A stretch of DNA of 64,000 bases from Lysinibacillus parviboronicapiens (GTDB taxonomy: Bacteria > Bacillota > Bacilli > Bacillales_A > Planococcaceae), in the NCBI RefSeq assembly GCF_003049575.1, contig NZ_PYWI01000010.1:1-64000 (forward strand), read 5' to 3'. Under the pieces are notes generated by a model. That model was not told the DNA's origin. It searched no databases and worked only from the letters and a program-made list of their open reading frames with translations. The translations under genes and the position numbers were made by a program. This document shows positions 52,717-63,000 of this stretch, in pieces. Positions within the stretch are counted from its first letter, which is position 1; each line of letters begins with the position of its first letter.

Positions 52717-53832
52717 TTATAACGTACGTAGAATGGCTCTTGTGATGATAGCTACACCTGTTATGAGGCGTTCTTTATTAAACGTCATTTTCGGATGATG
52801 TAATCCTGGTGAAACACCACAACCAAGTCCAAGCATCGTGGCTTTAAGATGTGGTTTTTCATACGTATAAAAATGAAAGTCTTCGCCGCCTGGTGTAACA
52901 ACTGGTGGTACGCACGCTACGTCCCCGACCACATCAATAATTGCTGCGCGCATATGTTCCATTGCTTCATCATTCACTAACGCTGCAACAATATGTGCAT
53001 CCACCTGTAGCTCAATCTTTGCATTATACATGGCTTCCACAGATGCCTTTACACGTTCAATCCCTGCGGTTAACACGTGCATGACTTCATTCGTTTGTGC
53101 ACGTGCATCAATACTAAATGTTGCTTTTCCAGGGATAATATTTGCCGAAGTACCTCCTGCATTAAATTGTGTCATTTTAGCCGAAGCTGATACATTCGGA
53201 TCTGTCCAAATTTTTTGTAGACCCTCTACAATTGCTGCTCCTACTTCAATGGCGTTAATGCCAAGTTCAGGACGTGCACCATGTGCCTCTTCTCCAATAA
53301 TCGTACCCGTAAAAAGCTTCGCTGCCCCGTGATATAACGCAGGTGTATACGTTCCATCCTGTAATTCTTTAAGTGGACGAACATGAACGCCGAACAAATA
53401 ATTCAAGTCATCTATTACACCTTTATCAACTAAGGCACGAGCACCCTCTGCCTTTTCTTCAGCCGGCTGAAAAAGGATGCGCACTGCACCAGATAATGCT
53501 GGCTCCATATCCTTTAAAAGTAATGCCGTTCCAATAGCCATAGTCATATGGCCATCATGTCCACAAGAATGATTCGCTTTAAAAACACCATCAACTTCTT
53601 GCCAAAGCGCATCTATATCCGTTCGAAAGCCTACCTTCGGTGTTCCTTTTCCAATATCAACATAAAGCCCCGTCATATCGTCGAACATTTGTGGTTCCAT
53701 ATTGGCTTCCCTTAGTAAACTTGCAATGTATTGTGTCGTTTGCTGCTCCTGCCAACTAATTTCTGCATGCTCATGTAAATGCGAAAAAATTTCAGCCAAT
53801 TTTGGCTGCAAGCTTTGTAAAAACTCGTTCAT
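52717..53832 (-). CDS. M20 family amidohydrolase (N-acyl-amino-acid deacylase)
   Basis: The roughly 371-residue product starts at ATG 53832 (MNEFLQSLQ), with TGGAG nine bases upstream. ATG 53847 lies inside the RpiR gene. Metal motifs are NHSCGHDGHMTMAIG near residue 88 and FQPAEEKAEGARAL, with the C-terminal GGEDFHFY. In this operon it would release the L-amino acid from the N-acyl form produced by the racemase. It is a paralogue of the gene at 0.17-1.35 kb. Confidence 0.88.
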   Translation of the reverse strand: MNEFLQSLQPKLAEIFSHLHEHAEISWQEQQTTQYIASLLREANMEPQMFDDMTGLYVDIGKGTPKVGFRTDIDALWQEVDGVFKANHSCGHDGHMTMAIGTALLLKDMEPALSGAVRILFQPAEEKAEGARALVDKGVIDDLNYLFGVHVRPLKELQDGTYTPALYHGAAKLFTGTIIGEEAHGARPELGINAIEVGAAIVEGLQKIWTDPNVSASAKMTQFNAGGTSANIIPGKATFSIDARAQTNEVMHVLTAGIERVKASVEAMYNAKIELQVDAHIVAALVNDEAMEHMRAAIIDVVGDVACVPPVVTPGGEDFHFYTYEKPHLKATMLGLGCGVSPGLHHPKMTFNKERLITGVAIITRAILRTL

Positions 53833-53837
53833 CCTAT

Positions 53838-54719
53838 TCAACTCCATCGATTTGCAATAAAGCTATTTTGAAAATCATCATATTTTACGCGTTGACTTTC
53901 ATAAAACTCATGATCCTGTGCTGTCATACCTGCAATAAGCGTATTCAAAAATGAGATAAGTGCTGGCATAGCGTCAATTGTTGACATTTCTTGTTGCTCA
54001 TTTGCAAACGTAATTGTTGCATATTGCGCAATAGGTGCTACTGGGGAATCTGTTATACCAATAATCTCGCAATTTTTTGCTTGGATTTCTGCTGCTAATT
54101 GAATGGGCTCTTTAAAGTAGCGATGAAACGATAGAATAATAACTACAGAGTCCGCATCAATTTCTTGCAAAGCTCTTGCAATCTCGTTCGTTTCCAATCC
54201 AACGAGCACCACATTTGGCCGCAATAAATTCAGCGTGAAGTATAGCCATTTTGCAGCTAAATTTGAAGAACCGTAGCCAATAATGTAAATCTTCTTCTTC
54301 GTATGAAGTAACCTTGAAGCGCGATTAAAATCTTTATCATTAATATTTGCTGCAACACTTAAAATCCTTGTTGCATCTCTTTCCATTGTTTGCTCATAAA
54401 AACGTGGGTTTTCAAAAAGTTCTTGCTTTGATTCCAAATAATTTTGCAAACTACTACTATTGCCTTCATTGAATAAGTGTATCGTTACCTCACGCTGCAA
54501 TTGTGCATATCCTGATAATCCTATTGCATAACAAAAACGAATTACTGTCGTTTCGCTCACTCCTGCTTGCTCGCCAACATTTGTAGCTGAGTGCATGCCA
54601 ACATACTGCAAATTTTTAAGAACAAAGACCGCCACTTTTTGTTGGCTTTTTGAAAGTTTATGAAATTTTTCTTGAATGATATGTTGTATTGACCTATTAT
54701 CCAACAAATTGAAGTGCAC
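53838..54719 (-). CDS. RpiR/MurR family transcriptional regulator
   Basis: The 293-residue regulator has an N-terminal helix-turn-helix domain (about residues 1-77; ATNVGEQAGVSETTVIRFCYAIG split) and a SIS sugar-isomerase-type domain near 125-260 (KKIYIIGYGSSNLAAKW). SIS domains usually sense phosphosugars. The link to amino-acid genes suggests a cell-wall-derived or other ligand. It is first gene of the operon, overlapping the deacylase start region, and likely controls it. Confidence 0.9.
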   Translation of the reverse strand: MHFNLLDNRSIQHIIQEKFHKLSKSQQKVAVFVLKNLQYVGMHSATNVGEQAGVSETTVIRFCYAIGLSGYAQLQREVTIHLFNEGNSSSLQNYLESKQELFENPRFYEQTMERDATRILSVAANINDKDFNRASRLLHTKKKIYIIGYGSSNLAAKWLYFTLNLLRPNVVLVGLETNEIARALQEIDADSVVIILSFHRYFKEPIQLAAEIQAKNCEIIGITDSPVAPIAQYATITFANEQQEMSTIDAMPALISFLNTLIAGMTAQDHEFYESQRVKYDDFQNSFIANRWS

Positions 54720-55086
54720 CCTTTTTTCTTTTATTTTTCTGAAGTCTAAACTTCATTTTTATGTTACATAGCCTAGCATAGTTTTTTTCGCAATTCAATA
54801 TCTTTTCTGAAATTTCTGTTTTTATAAAAAATATTAAGCTATTACTCATCAAAATCGCCAATAATCACTCAACAGAACAACACCTATAAAGAAGATTATT
54901 AAATAATTATGATGATGCCTTGTTTCTAAGTTTACCAATTTAGGCCTGCATTCGACTGATTTTAGGATATGAACACATTCATGTCATATGGTAGTAAACA
55001 TTTTATTTACCTTGATAATTAGGATTTGAAAAAACGCAGGCATGTTAATAATTAATTAACATGCCTGCGTTTCACTTTTATAACGA
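54720..55086. other. Intergenic region between topB and rpiR
   Basis: 367 bp, AT-rich. It contains the topB terminator at 55031-55073 and presumably the promoter of the RpiR operon near 54720-54850. Nothing else was recognised. Confidence 0.6.
55031..55073. terminator. Terminator of topB
   Basis: AAACGCAGGCATGTTAAT / ATTAACATGCCTGCGTTT, a long near-perfect hairpin just past the stop. Confidence 0.88.
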
Positions 55087-57276
55087 TTAATCAAACTTCA
55101 TCCCTTTTAATAAATCCGCAAAGGCATTATTAATAGGTTCCGCCTCTTTCTCTTGTTCCTTCAGATACTTTTGCACAGAGCGTTTATCTACTTTTCCGCC
55201 ACCTTCTTTTTTACGGCGAGCTTCAAACGCTGATAATTTTTCACGATGGCCACATTTACAAACGAAAATTTGGCCATCGCCTTCGCCACGAAGTTCTAGC
55301 TTTTTCTTACACTGTGGACAACGTGCATTTGTTACGCGTGCTACATTTTTACGATGACCACATTCGCGATCTTGGCACACAAGCATTTTGCCTTTTTTAC
55401 CATTTACCTCAAGCATTGGTTTTCCACAATCTGGGCAAGATTTCGTTGAAATATTATCGTGCTTGTACTTTTTATCACTGCTTTTAATTTCAGATACGAT
55501 TTCTTTTGTGTAGTTTTTCATTTCACTAATGAAAACTTCTTTTTTCAGTTTGCCTTTAGCAATTGCTTCAAGTTTTTGCTCCCATTCACCTGTAAGCGTA
55601 GGTGATTTTAATTTTTCTGGTACTAAATCAAGGAGCTGACGACCTTTTGAGGTAATGTGAATGTCTTTACCTCGCTTTTCAATAAGGAATGAATTGAAAA
55701 GCTTATCAATAATGTCGGCGCGTGTTGCCACCGTACCAAGTCCACCAGTTGATTTTAATGTGTCTGCTAGTTTCTTATCTTGTGTCTCCATGTACTTCGT
55801 TGGATTTTCCATAGCAGATAGTAATGTCGCTTCATTGAAACGAGCAGGCGGTTTTGTTTGCCCAGACGTTTGGACAATTAACTTTGTTTTTAATATATGC
55901 CCCTTTTCAATGCGAGGCAGGATTTGCTCTTTTAAATCATCTGTCGACTCTTCGTCTTCGAAGCGATTTTGGTATACTTCTTTCCAGCCAGCGCTAAGTA
56001 TTGTTTTACCACGAGCGACAAACTTCTCTTCACCAATTGTTGCATTTAATGTTAACTGCTCGTATTCAAATGCAGGATATAATACCGCTAAGAAACGTTT
56101 GACAACTAAATCATATATTTTACGTTCTTTATCCGTAAAAGCTGAGAAATTTACATATCCTTCCGTTGGAATAATGGCATGGTGATCTGACACTTTGCTA
56201 TCGTCTACGAAAGATTTAGAAGTTTTTATAGATTTATTTAAAACCTTATTTGCTAAAGTACGGTATTCTCCAATCGCACAAGCTTTTAATCGGTCTGATA
56301 GTGTACTAATAATGTCTGAAGATAAGTAACGTGAATCTGTACGAGGATATGTTAGTACTTTGTGCTGCTCATACAGCTTTTGCATAATGTTCAACGTTTC
56401 TTTTGCTGAGTAACCAAAGATTTTATTGGCGTCACGTTGAAGCTCTGTTAAATCATACAAGCCTGGTGCGAATGATTTTTTAGGTTTACGATCGATATCT
56501 GTGACTACGGCATCTTTATTGCCAAGTTTTTTCATGATGATATCAGTTTTCTCCTTATCAAAGCTACGGCTGTTACCCTTGTTATCCTGCCAAGTTAATT
56601 TTAAATTATCGCTTGTTTGTGCTTCAATGCCATAGTAAGTTTGTGGTTTAAAATGTTTGATTTCATCTTCGCGTTTAGCAATGATGGCCACCACAGGCGT
56701 TTGCACTCGGCCACAATTTAGTTGTGCATTAAATTTGGTCGATAGTGCACGACTGGCATTTAGTCCGATATACCAATCTGCTTCAGAACGTGCCACTGCA
56801 GAATGATACAAATTTTCGTATGCCTTACCAGGTTTTAAATTATTGAAGCCATCTTTAATGGCCTTATCTGTAACAGATGAGATCCATAATCGTTTCATAG
56901 GCTTACGTACTTTTGCTTTTTCTATAATCCAGCGTGCCACAAGCTCACCTTCACGCCCAGCATCAGTTGCGATAATAATGTCACTCACATCACCACGCGT
57001 CAATTGCGATTTTACCGCGTTATATTGCTTACCTGATTGTTTAATAACTGTAAGCTTCAAGTTCTCTGGAAGCATCGGTAAATCTTCTAAGTTCCACGTT
57101 TTATATTTCACATCATAACTCTCTGGATCCGCTAATGTCACTAAATGTCCTAGTGCCCAAGTAACGATATATTTATCGCCCTCAAGATAACCATTTGCCT
57201 TTTTATTACAGTTAAGTACACGTGCAATATCACGCGCCACAGATGGTTTTTCAGCAATTACTAAGCTTTTTGCCAT
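55087..57276 (-). CDS. topB: DNA topoisomerase III
   Basis: The 729-residue type IA topoisomerase relaxes and decatenates DNA. The Toprim domain lies at the N-terminus (SLVIAEKPSVARDIARVL; IIIATDAGREGELVARWI near 103). The active-site Tyr is in VLTYPRTDSRYLS near 312. Two C-terminal zinc-ribbon-like modules (CPDCGKPMLEV.., CPQCKKKLELRG..) and a basic tail follow. Length is that of B. subtilis TopB. It is monocistronic. Confidence 0.96.
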   Translation of the reverse strand: MAKSLVIAEKPSVARDIARVLNCNKKANGYLEGDKYIVTWALGHLVTLADPESYDVKYKTWNLEDLPMLPENLKLTVIKQSGKQYNAVKSQLTRGDVSDIIIATDAGREGELVARWIIEKAKVRKPMKRLWISSVTDKAIKDGFNNLKPGKAYENLYHSAVARSEADWYIGLNASRALSTKFNAQLNCGRVQTPVVAIIAKREDEIKHFKPQTYYGIEAQTSDNLKLTWQDNKGNSRSFDKEKTDIIMKKLGNKDAVVTDIDRKPKKSFAPGLYDLTELQRDANKIFGYSAKETLNIMQKLYEQHKVLTYPRTDSRYLSSDIISTLSDRLKACAIGEYRTLANKVLNKSIKTSKSFVDDSKVSDHHAIIPTEGYVNFSAFTDKERKIYDLVVKRFLAVLYPAFEYEQLTLNATIGEEKFVARGKTILSAGWKEVYQNRFEDEESTDDLKEQILPRIEKGHILKTKLIVQTSGQTKPPARFNEATLLSAMENPTKYMETQDKKLADTLKSTGGLGTVATRADIIDKLFNSFLIEKRGKDIHITSKGRQLLDLVPEKLKSPTLTGEWEQKLEAIAKGKLKKEVFISEMKNYTKEIVSEIKSSDKKYKHDNISTKSCPDCGKPMLEVNGKKGKMLVCQDRECGHRKNVARVTNARCPQCKKKLELRGEGDGQIFVCKCGHREKLSAFEARRKKEGGGKVDKRSVQKYLKEQEKEAEPINNAFADLLKGMKFD

Positions 57277-57636
57277 TTATGTCATCCTCTCTAGTTCCTT
57301 ACATCCAATTACGCCTCGACGTAATGGCGTTTTAGGTTGTGAATTGTGCCTGCACAATTCACTCCTTGTCAAAATCTGCTGCTGTCACTGCGCTACAGGT
57401 CGTTTTCGCGCACTAAAAATCTGAGACTTCCGCCAGAGGCACTTTCTTCATTCAGCAGTCGTTTGGAGCCCATTATACTGAATACAGATAACTATAGCAT
57501 AGCTTGTAGATATTCGTTGTACGTTATATATTTCTTAATCGTCAAAAAACTTCACTCGACACTTCGCATACTCTAAAACCTCAAACATATATTGAATTGA
57601 CAGAATATTCTCCAAACTATAAGGAGGGTAAAAAAA
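57277..57636. other. Intergenic region upstream of topB with repeat-like fragments
   Basis: 360 bp. It contains the short palindrome TTACGCCTCGACGTAA (57309-57324) and GAATTGTGCCTGCACAATTC (57341-57360), another palindrome. It also holds a patch with GCGCTACAGGTCG and CTTCATTCAGCAGTCG, similar to parts of the region at 35089-35436. It probably consists of decayed interspersed repeats plus the topB promoter. Confidence 0.45.
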
Positions 57637-57834
57637 ATGCAAGCTCGACATTTTAGACCACGGAATGTGATTGTTATTACGATCATTGTTAGTTTATCCC
57701 TGTTAACTGGTCATGCTATTTATACAAACTTCATAGAGGTTCATTCAAATGACATAACTACTGACAAAAAATCTGGCGTCTTTATAAGTGAAATCAGCAC
57801 TCCTTTAAGTCCTAGTAATCCCGATGAAGTGTAA
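57637..57834 (+). CDS. Hypothetical small exported/membrane protein (65 aa)
   Basis: AAGGAGG lies at good spacing from ATG 57637. The product has a basic N-terminus (MQARHFRPRN), one hydrophobic segment (VIVITIIVSLSLLTGHAIY) and a hydrophilic Ser/Pro-containing tail ending SPSNPDEV. I do not recognise it. A second short frame (57850-57951, 33 aa) follows without a convincing SD; the two may be pieces of one decayed gene. Confidence 0.5.
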   Translation: MQARHFRPRNVIVITIIVSLSLLTGHAIYTNFIEVHSNDITTDKKSGVFISEISTPLSPSNPDEV

Positions 57835-57988
57835 CGTAGTATAAGCTTCATGATTGAATATGACATCATTAGCTTGTACGTTACAAACGGTGGAGTTGCC
57901 CATTTTAAAGTTACGTTAGCACAAGAAAAACTTGAGGTAATTTCCAAATAGGTTAGTGAAATTATTGCATCAAAAGTAAAATAAAATA

Positions 57989-58030
57989 ACGCAAGAAGGG
58001 AATCACATAACTCGTGGTTCCCTCCTTCTT
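57989..58030. terminator. Terminator between the 65-aa ORF and the glycosyltransferase gene
   Basis: AAGAAGG-GAA-CAC / GTG-TTCC-CTTCTT hairpin at the convergent junction. Confidence 0.75.
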
Positions 58031-58051
58031 AATAGTTCCTATCCATTACTG

Positions 58052-59125
58052 CTATTTCCCCTTGTTCAATCTACTATATAAGTATTTTTCATTGTCTAGT
58101 ATACGTTTATCGTTCGGTTTATATCTGCGCGCAGCTTCATTATGCTCATGTGCATTTTCATATAGACCTAAGCGATCATACAACTTACTTAATTGCAAAT
58201 GTGGAAGCCATGTTGAATACGCTCGTCTCTGCGTACCGAGTGTAGTTGAAGATTGTTGTATCGCTTGCGAATACCAATAAATGGATGCTTCGTTTTTAAA
58301 TTGCTCTATAAATAGATGACCGATTCGACAACAAGTTTCAGGACTCGGTCGCTCATACAATAATGATTGTAAAAGGGACTGAATTGCTTGTTTTGAATCG
58401 CGTAAATGTTGATAGCAATCTGCTACATTCAAACATGCCTGAATATTATCCTCTGCAGAACCAAGGTCTAAATCTAGAAAGGTATTATAGTGATTAATTG
58501 CTTCTAAAAAGCGCTGATGACTTTTTAATTCATTAGCATAATGAAACGTTTCTCTCGCTGAAAACGAATGTCCTGTGGCCATTAAACGCTCATAAATTTG
58601 AATATTACGATCCCTATCTTTTTTTAATGGTAAATGGGTAATCACTACATCGCTATGGAAAAGTTTCCCTTTCACATGTAGAAACTCATGAACAGCACCC
58701 TGCCACTGAAAATTTCGCGAACGTTTTACGAGTCGATATCTTTTTTCAGAGATCTCGATTTCTCCATCTTCATCTAATTGTACGTAATAATCCATAGAGA
58801 CAGCATCAATATTAGGATTTAGCGATTTCTTAAGTTGCAGTAGCTTCTGCTGATATTCTGTCGTAAGTACATCATCTGCATCTAGCCATAAAGTATAATC
58901 TTTCGTTGCTTGTTGGAAAGAAAAATTACGGGCCTTTGCAAAATCATCGCACCATATGAAATCAAAAATACGCGTGGTATAGTTTTGAACAATTTCTTTT
59001 GTACGATCAGTAGAGCCCGTATCAATAATATTGATTTCATCCACTACATGTTGAACCGAATCTAGGCATCTTTCAATAATACTTTCTTCATTTTTGACAA
59101 TCATGCATAAACTAATAGTTACCAT
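58052..59125 (-). CDS. Family 2 glycosyltransferase with C-terminal TPR-like repeats
   Basis: The 357-residue protein has an N-terminal GT-A domain (SLCMIVKNEESIIERCLDSV, DTGSTDRTKEIV, metal-binding LWLDADDVL near residue 77, VHEFLH). A helical tetratricopeptide-like region follows from about 195 (HYANELKSHQRFLEAINHY, ACLNVADCYQHLRDSKQAI). This layout is common in Firmicute glycosyltransferases (SunS/TPR type) that modify peptides, proteins or surface polymers. The acceptor is unknown and no polysaccharide cluster adjoins. Confidence 0.9.
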   Translation of the reverse strand: MVTISLCMIVKNEESIIERCLDSVQHVVDEINIIDTGSTDRTKEIVQNYTTRIFDFIWCDDFAKARNFSFQQATKDYTLWLDADDVLTTEYQQKLLQLKKSLNPNIDAVSMDYYVQLDEDGEIEISEKRYRLVKRSRNFQWQGAVHEFLHVKGKLFHSDVVITHLPLKKDRDRNIQIYERLMATGHSFSARETFHYANELKSHQRFLEAINHYNTFLDLDLGSAEDNIQACLNVADCYQHLRDSKQAIQSLLQSLLYERPSPETCCRIGHLFIEQFKNEASIYWYSQAIQQSSTTLGTQRRAYSTWLPHLQLSKLYDRLGLYENAHEHNEAARRYKPNDKRILDNEKYLYSRLNKGK

Positions 59126-59241
59126 CTGTCCCCTCCTCTATCTAAGTAATATATGCTACCTCTAAAATTGTCAGCTTGGATATTTTCCCATTTCAAATGT
59201 GAAGTTTTGCTGTTTCGTTGCAAAAATTTCCCTTTAATCCA

Positions 59242-59278
59242 AAAACGAACGGAGCAATATGCTACATCCGTTCGTTTT
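59242..59278 (-). terminator. Terminator of the helicase/winged-helix operon
   Basis: AAAACGAACGGA / TCCGTTCGTTTT perfect 12-bp stem with a 13-base loop, directly after the 249-aa gene. Confidence 0.85.
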
Positions 59279-59282
59279 ATCT

Positions 59283-60032
59283 TTATAAATATTCTTGTCG
59301 CCAACGTAATTGTTCTTTGTCTGATAACTGCTGTTCTAGCGTATTATCCCATTGATTTAATAGTGTATTCCACACTCTAGCGTACACAATATCTTGTTCC
59401 TTATCATGGAGGATGAATTCTAGACATGGAATATCATTTATTTGCTTGGCTTCTGTCTTCACAATGGTTTCAATGTGTGTATGTGCGGTGGTGGATTCAT
59501 CATTTTCCTGCTGTAATGCTGCAATCATCATAGTTTCTTCAAATTGCTCCAGCTGTTCAGCCTCTTTATCTACATAGCGATATGGCTGTGGCAACTCATC
59601 ATATTCCTCTATACTGTCTTCACCAATAGGAAGAAATACGTGATGGCATGGACTAAATAAAAGATTTGCTGTTTTCACATCTAGTTCCTCCTCAAAAATA
59701 CCCCGCTCCAATTGTTGCTCACCTTTAGCAGTTAATCTGTAGCAACCTTCCCTTTGTTCAATAAGACGAACCCGAGCCATCAATGACACTAAATCTTCAA
59801 TAAAAAGTGGGTCAACAAGTAATAGTTCACTTAATTCCTGCGCATTTTGAAAATCCGCCTCTTGCATGCTCATTAATAGCATTTTCATTAAGACATCCAT
59901 TGTAGCACGACGAATAGGCTCATAGGTCACTTCTACGGTACGAATGGGAATGCACCATTCATTTGACTTCACTATTTTCACATGGCGATTATGCTGTAGT
60001 TCTTTCATTAACCGCTGCTGTAATTTTGACAT
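59283..60032 (-). CDS. Winged-helix-like protein coupled to the large helicase
   Basis: The 249-residue soluble protein is not a family I can name. The stretch from about residue 45 to 110 (MDVLMKMLLMSMQ.., AQELSELLLVDPLFIEDLVSLMARVRLIEQREGCYRLTAKGEQ) has the helix-helix-helix-beta-wing pattern of a winged-helix domain. The second half is acidic and mixed. It starts one base after the helicase stop with AGGTG as SD, so the two are translated together. It probably acts as a partner or DNA/RNA-binding subunit (inference). Confidence 0.75.
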   Translation of the reverse strand: MSKLQQRLMKELQHNRHVKIVKSNEWCIPIRTVEVTYEPIRRATMDVLMKMLLMSMQEADFQNAQELSELLLVDPLFIEDLVSLMARVRLIEQREGCYRLTAKGEQQLERGIFEEELDVKTANLLFSPCHHVFLPIGEDSIEEYDELPQPYRYVDKEAEQLEQFEETMMIAALQQENDESTTAHTHIETIVKTEAKQINDIPCLEFILHDKEQDIVYARVWNTLLNQWDNTLEQQLSDKEQLRWRQEYL

Positions 60033-60033
60033 C

Positions 60034-63000
60034 CTATATCACCTGTCCTTCATGATTACGTAAGCCCTTGTAGGATTTCACCGTTGTGAGAAGATTACTG
60101 TACATTTCACGCGTATCTTGATGTTTGGCTCGTTGTGCAAACATATCGGCGCTACCGACCAACATTAACAGCTCACGCGCGCGCGAAAGCGCAACATTTA
60201 AGCGACGATAATCGCGTGCAAAGCCGATGTCTCCTCCCTTAGGCGTATTACGTACCATACTCACTAAAATGACGTCCATCTCCATACCTTGGAACTTATC
60301 TACAGTCCCTGTTCTAAACTGGAGATGAGGTAGTTGTAGCTCCTGCTGAAGTAGGCGATTAATTTTCTTAACTTGCTCACCATAAAAGCTAATCACACCG
60401 ACACTTTTCAGTGCATCCTGAGGCATGCGACCCGCCTTTTTCGCTTCAATAACAGCAGCATTTAAGTCTGTCAAAATGCGACGAATAGTTTGTAGCTCCC
60501 CTTCATTGTAGCGACTTGTTCCACCCTTAACTTGCTCCTCTAAATAAGGCTTTTCAGTTGGAATGTCAATCCATAGTAAATGATCATCTCGTCTGACAAA
60601 TTGCCCCTCTAAACCATGGTCACGTGCCACATCTGAGTCTGGCAAACCACATTCTAAACCATTTTCTTCCTTGGCGTAAAATGGTGTAATACTATGCATG
60701 ATTTTTTCATGCATCCTGTATTGTAATGCAAGCATTTGCTTATGAGTCGCTGGTAAATTATTAAATAAACGTTCAAATAACGATTCACGCAACAAATTTT
60801 TCAGCTCTTGTGCCCCATCAAAGTTAGGATTGTCATCTATCATCGATTTCAGCGTTTCCTCTAACGTATCATCGCCAAGCAGTGGCGGTAACTGATGGTG
60901 ATCGCCTACCAAAATAATTTTCTTACCTTTAAGCATTGGTAATAATAATTCGGGTGGTGTCGCTTTCGATACCTCGTCGATAATAACGACATCGAAGGTT
61001 GGATAGTTTTCCATAAACTCCTTACTTGCAGAAGCAACGCATGTTGTTCCGATTACATTGGCATGCCGCACATATAATTTACGAATTTCATCCAAATCAT
61101 ATTCTGTTGCGTTTTGTAGCTTATCACGCCACTCCACTTGCAATTTTTTACGAAGAGGTAGCTGTTTTTCTTTGCGTTGCAGTTCCTCATAGCTTGATTT
61201 AGCCGACACAATAGCTTGTGCTACTTCCTCATATGTACGCTCCGGAGTAGACTGGAGGAGTTGCGTGAATACCGTTAATTTCTTTTCCTTCTTCAAACCA
61301 GCCACATTAATATCCTTTAGGCTTGCTTCAAATTGCGTTAATTGCTGTTCAATGTCTTGTAAGCTTGCTTGTACTGTTTGAAGCGCTGCCTTCTTCGGTA
61401 CGAGCTGCGTATTTGCCTGTTCGACAGCTTGTAGCTGTTGGCGTGCTGTTTGTAAAAAGACTTGCTTTTCTGCTACCAGTATTTTCAATTGCGCTACAGA
61501 TTCTTCTGGCATAGAGCCACATTGCGTTACTAGTGTTTCAGCAAGCTGCTGTAGTTTTTCTTGATGCTCGGTATACGGCTTCAATTGTCGCAACAAGCTT
61601 TGTACATTGAAGCTCGTAATCGCACATTCTTGATGTAATAGACTACTGACATTTTGACGTAATGATGCAAATTCTTGATCTTTATGTTCTTGCTGTTGTT
61701 GAAGTGCGACACCCTTTTGCCATACAAAATCACGACGCATATAGAGCCCAAGTAAATAGCTTTCTATTTGTTCTGCTGGTAGTGTCTGTCCCTCTTGAAA
61801 GGCTGTATTCAGCTGTGCAAACACGCCTGTTAAATTTTGCAATGAAAATGACTGAATAGGCTGCTGACGACTTTTTACAAGGGCTCGTTCCTTCGCTTCA
61901 GATGATAGTAATGATTCAAGCTTTTCAATTGCATTTCGTAGGCGCGTATTAATGATTGCCCAAGCTTCTAAATCCTTGGCATCCTCTAAATGCTCTAAAC
62001 GTTGGATTTGCTGTGCTAACACATGAGAAGGTCGAACGTGATAATGCTGTAAAAAACGATGAATACGCTCAAAAGTAGTTAATGTACTAGTAAAATTTTG
62101 AGCTTCCTTCATTGATTGGAGTCGCTTGCTTTCTTCTTCGTATTTCATTTGAATATCTTGGAACTGTAGCGCCATTTGCGTTATCTGAACTTGTAATTCC
62201 TTATAGTGAATAGCCGCTTGCCACTGCTCTATCATTTTAGTAGTTTCATCTATAGTTAGTTGCAATTGTTCCATTGAATTATTTTCTGTGAGAATCTGTT
62301 CCAGTGACTCAATAATAGGCTCTAATTGTGAAAGCTGTTTCTCGTAATGCTCTTTTTGCGCTTCACATGCTTGTTGCTCTGTCTTAACGGTTTTCAATTC
62401 TTTTTTTAATGCTTGGATTTCTTGTTGTAAAATCGGCTCATCGATAGCCGCTTGCTCTTTTGCCGCAATTTCCTTTGTAAGTTCCTCGAGCCATGTTTCT
62501 AGTTTTTCTAATTCATCTTTAGCTTTAATCATATTGTTTTGTAGTTCGTGCTCGCGTGCACTAAAGCTTGTAATTTCTTCCTCGACAGCGGCAAGTGTTT
62601 GCTCACGCCAATGTAGAGCAACGTTTTCCTCGATGAATTTTTTCCCCTCTTCCTCAATACTTTCCGTACGGCCATAGCGTAAAATACGAATTTCTTGATT
62701 GGAAAGTAGTCTCCCTAATGCATTATCTACGGCTAAATTTGATTGAGAGGCAACAAGTGTTTTTAAACCTGCCTTTACATTTTGTTGGCAGATTTCAGAG
62801 ATAACAGTTGTCTTCCCTGTCCCAGGTGGTCCTTGTATGACATATAAATCCTCTACAGATAGAGCACCGATAACAGCCCGACGTTGATAGTCGTTTAAGT
62901 TATTATGAAATTCTATATCATCCCGTTGCTTAGCTGTTCTTACAGTTGGACGTTTTTCAAACAATATCGTCTCTAAACTAGGGTTGACTGCCTCACCTTT

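Noticed and set aside
57850-57951. 33-codon plus-strand frame MIEYDIISLYVTNGG..
   Set aside because: It lacks a convincing SD and is too short to support; it may be debris of the preceding hypothetical gene.
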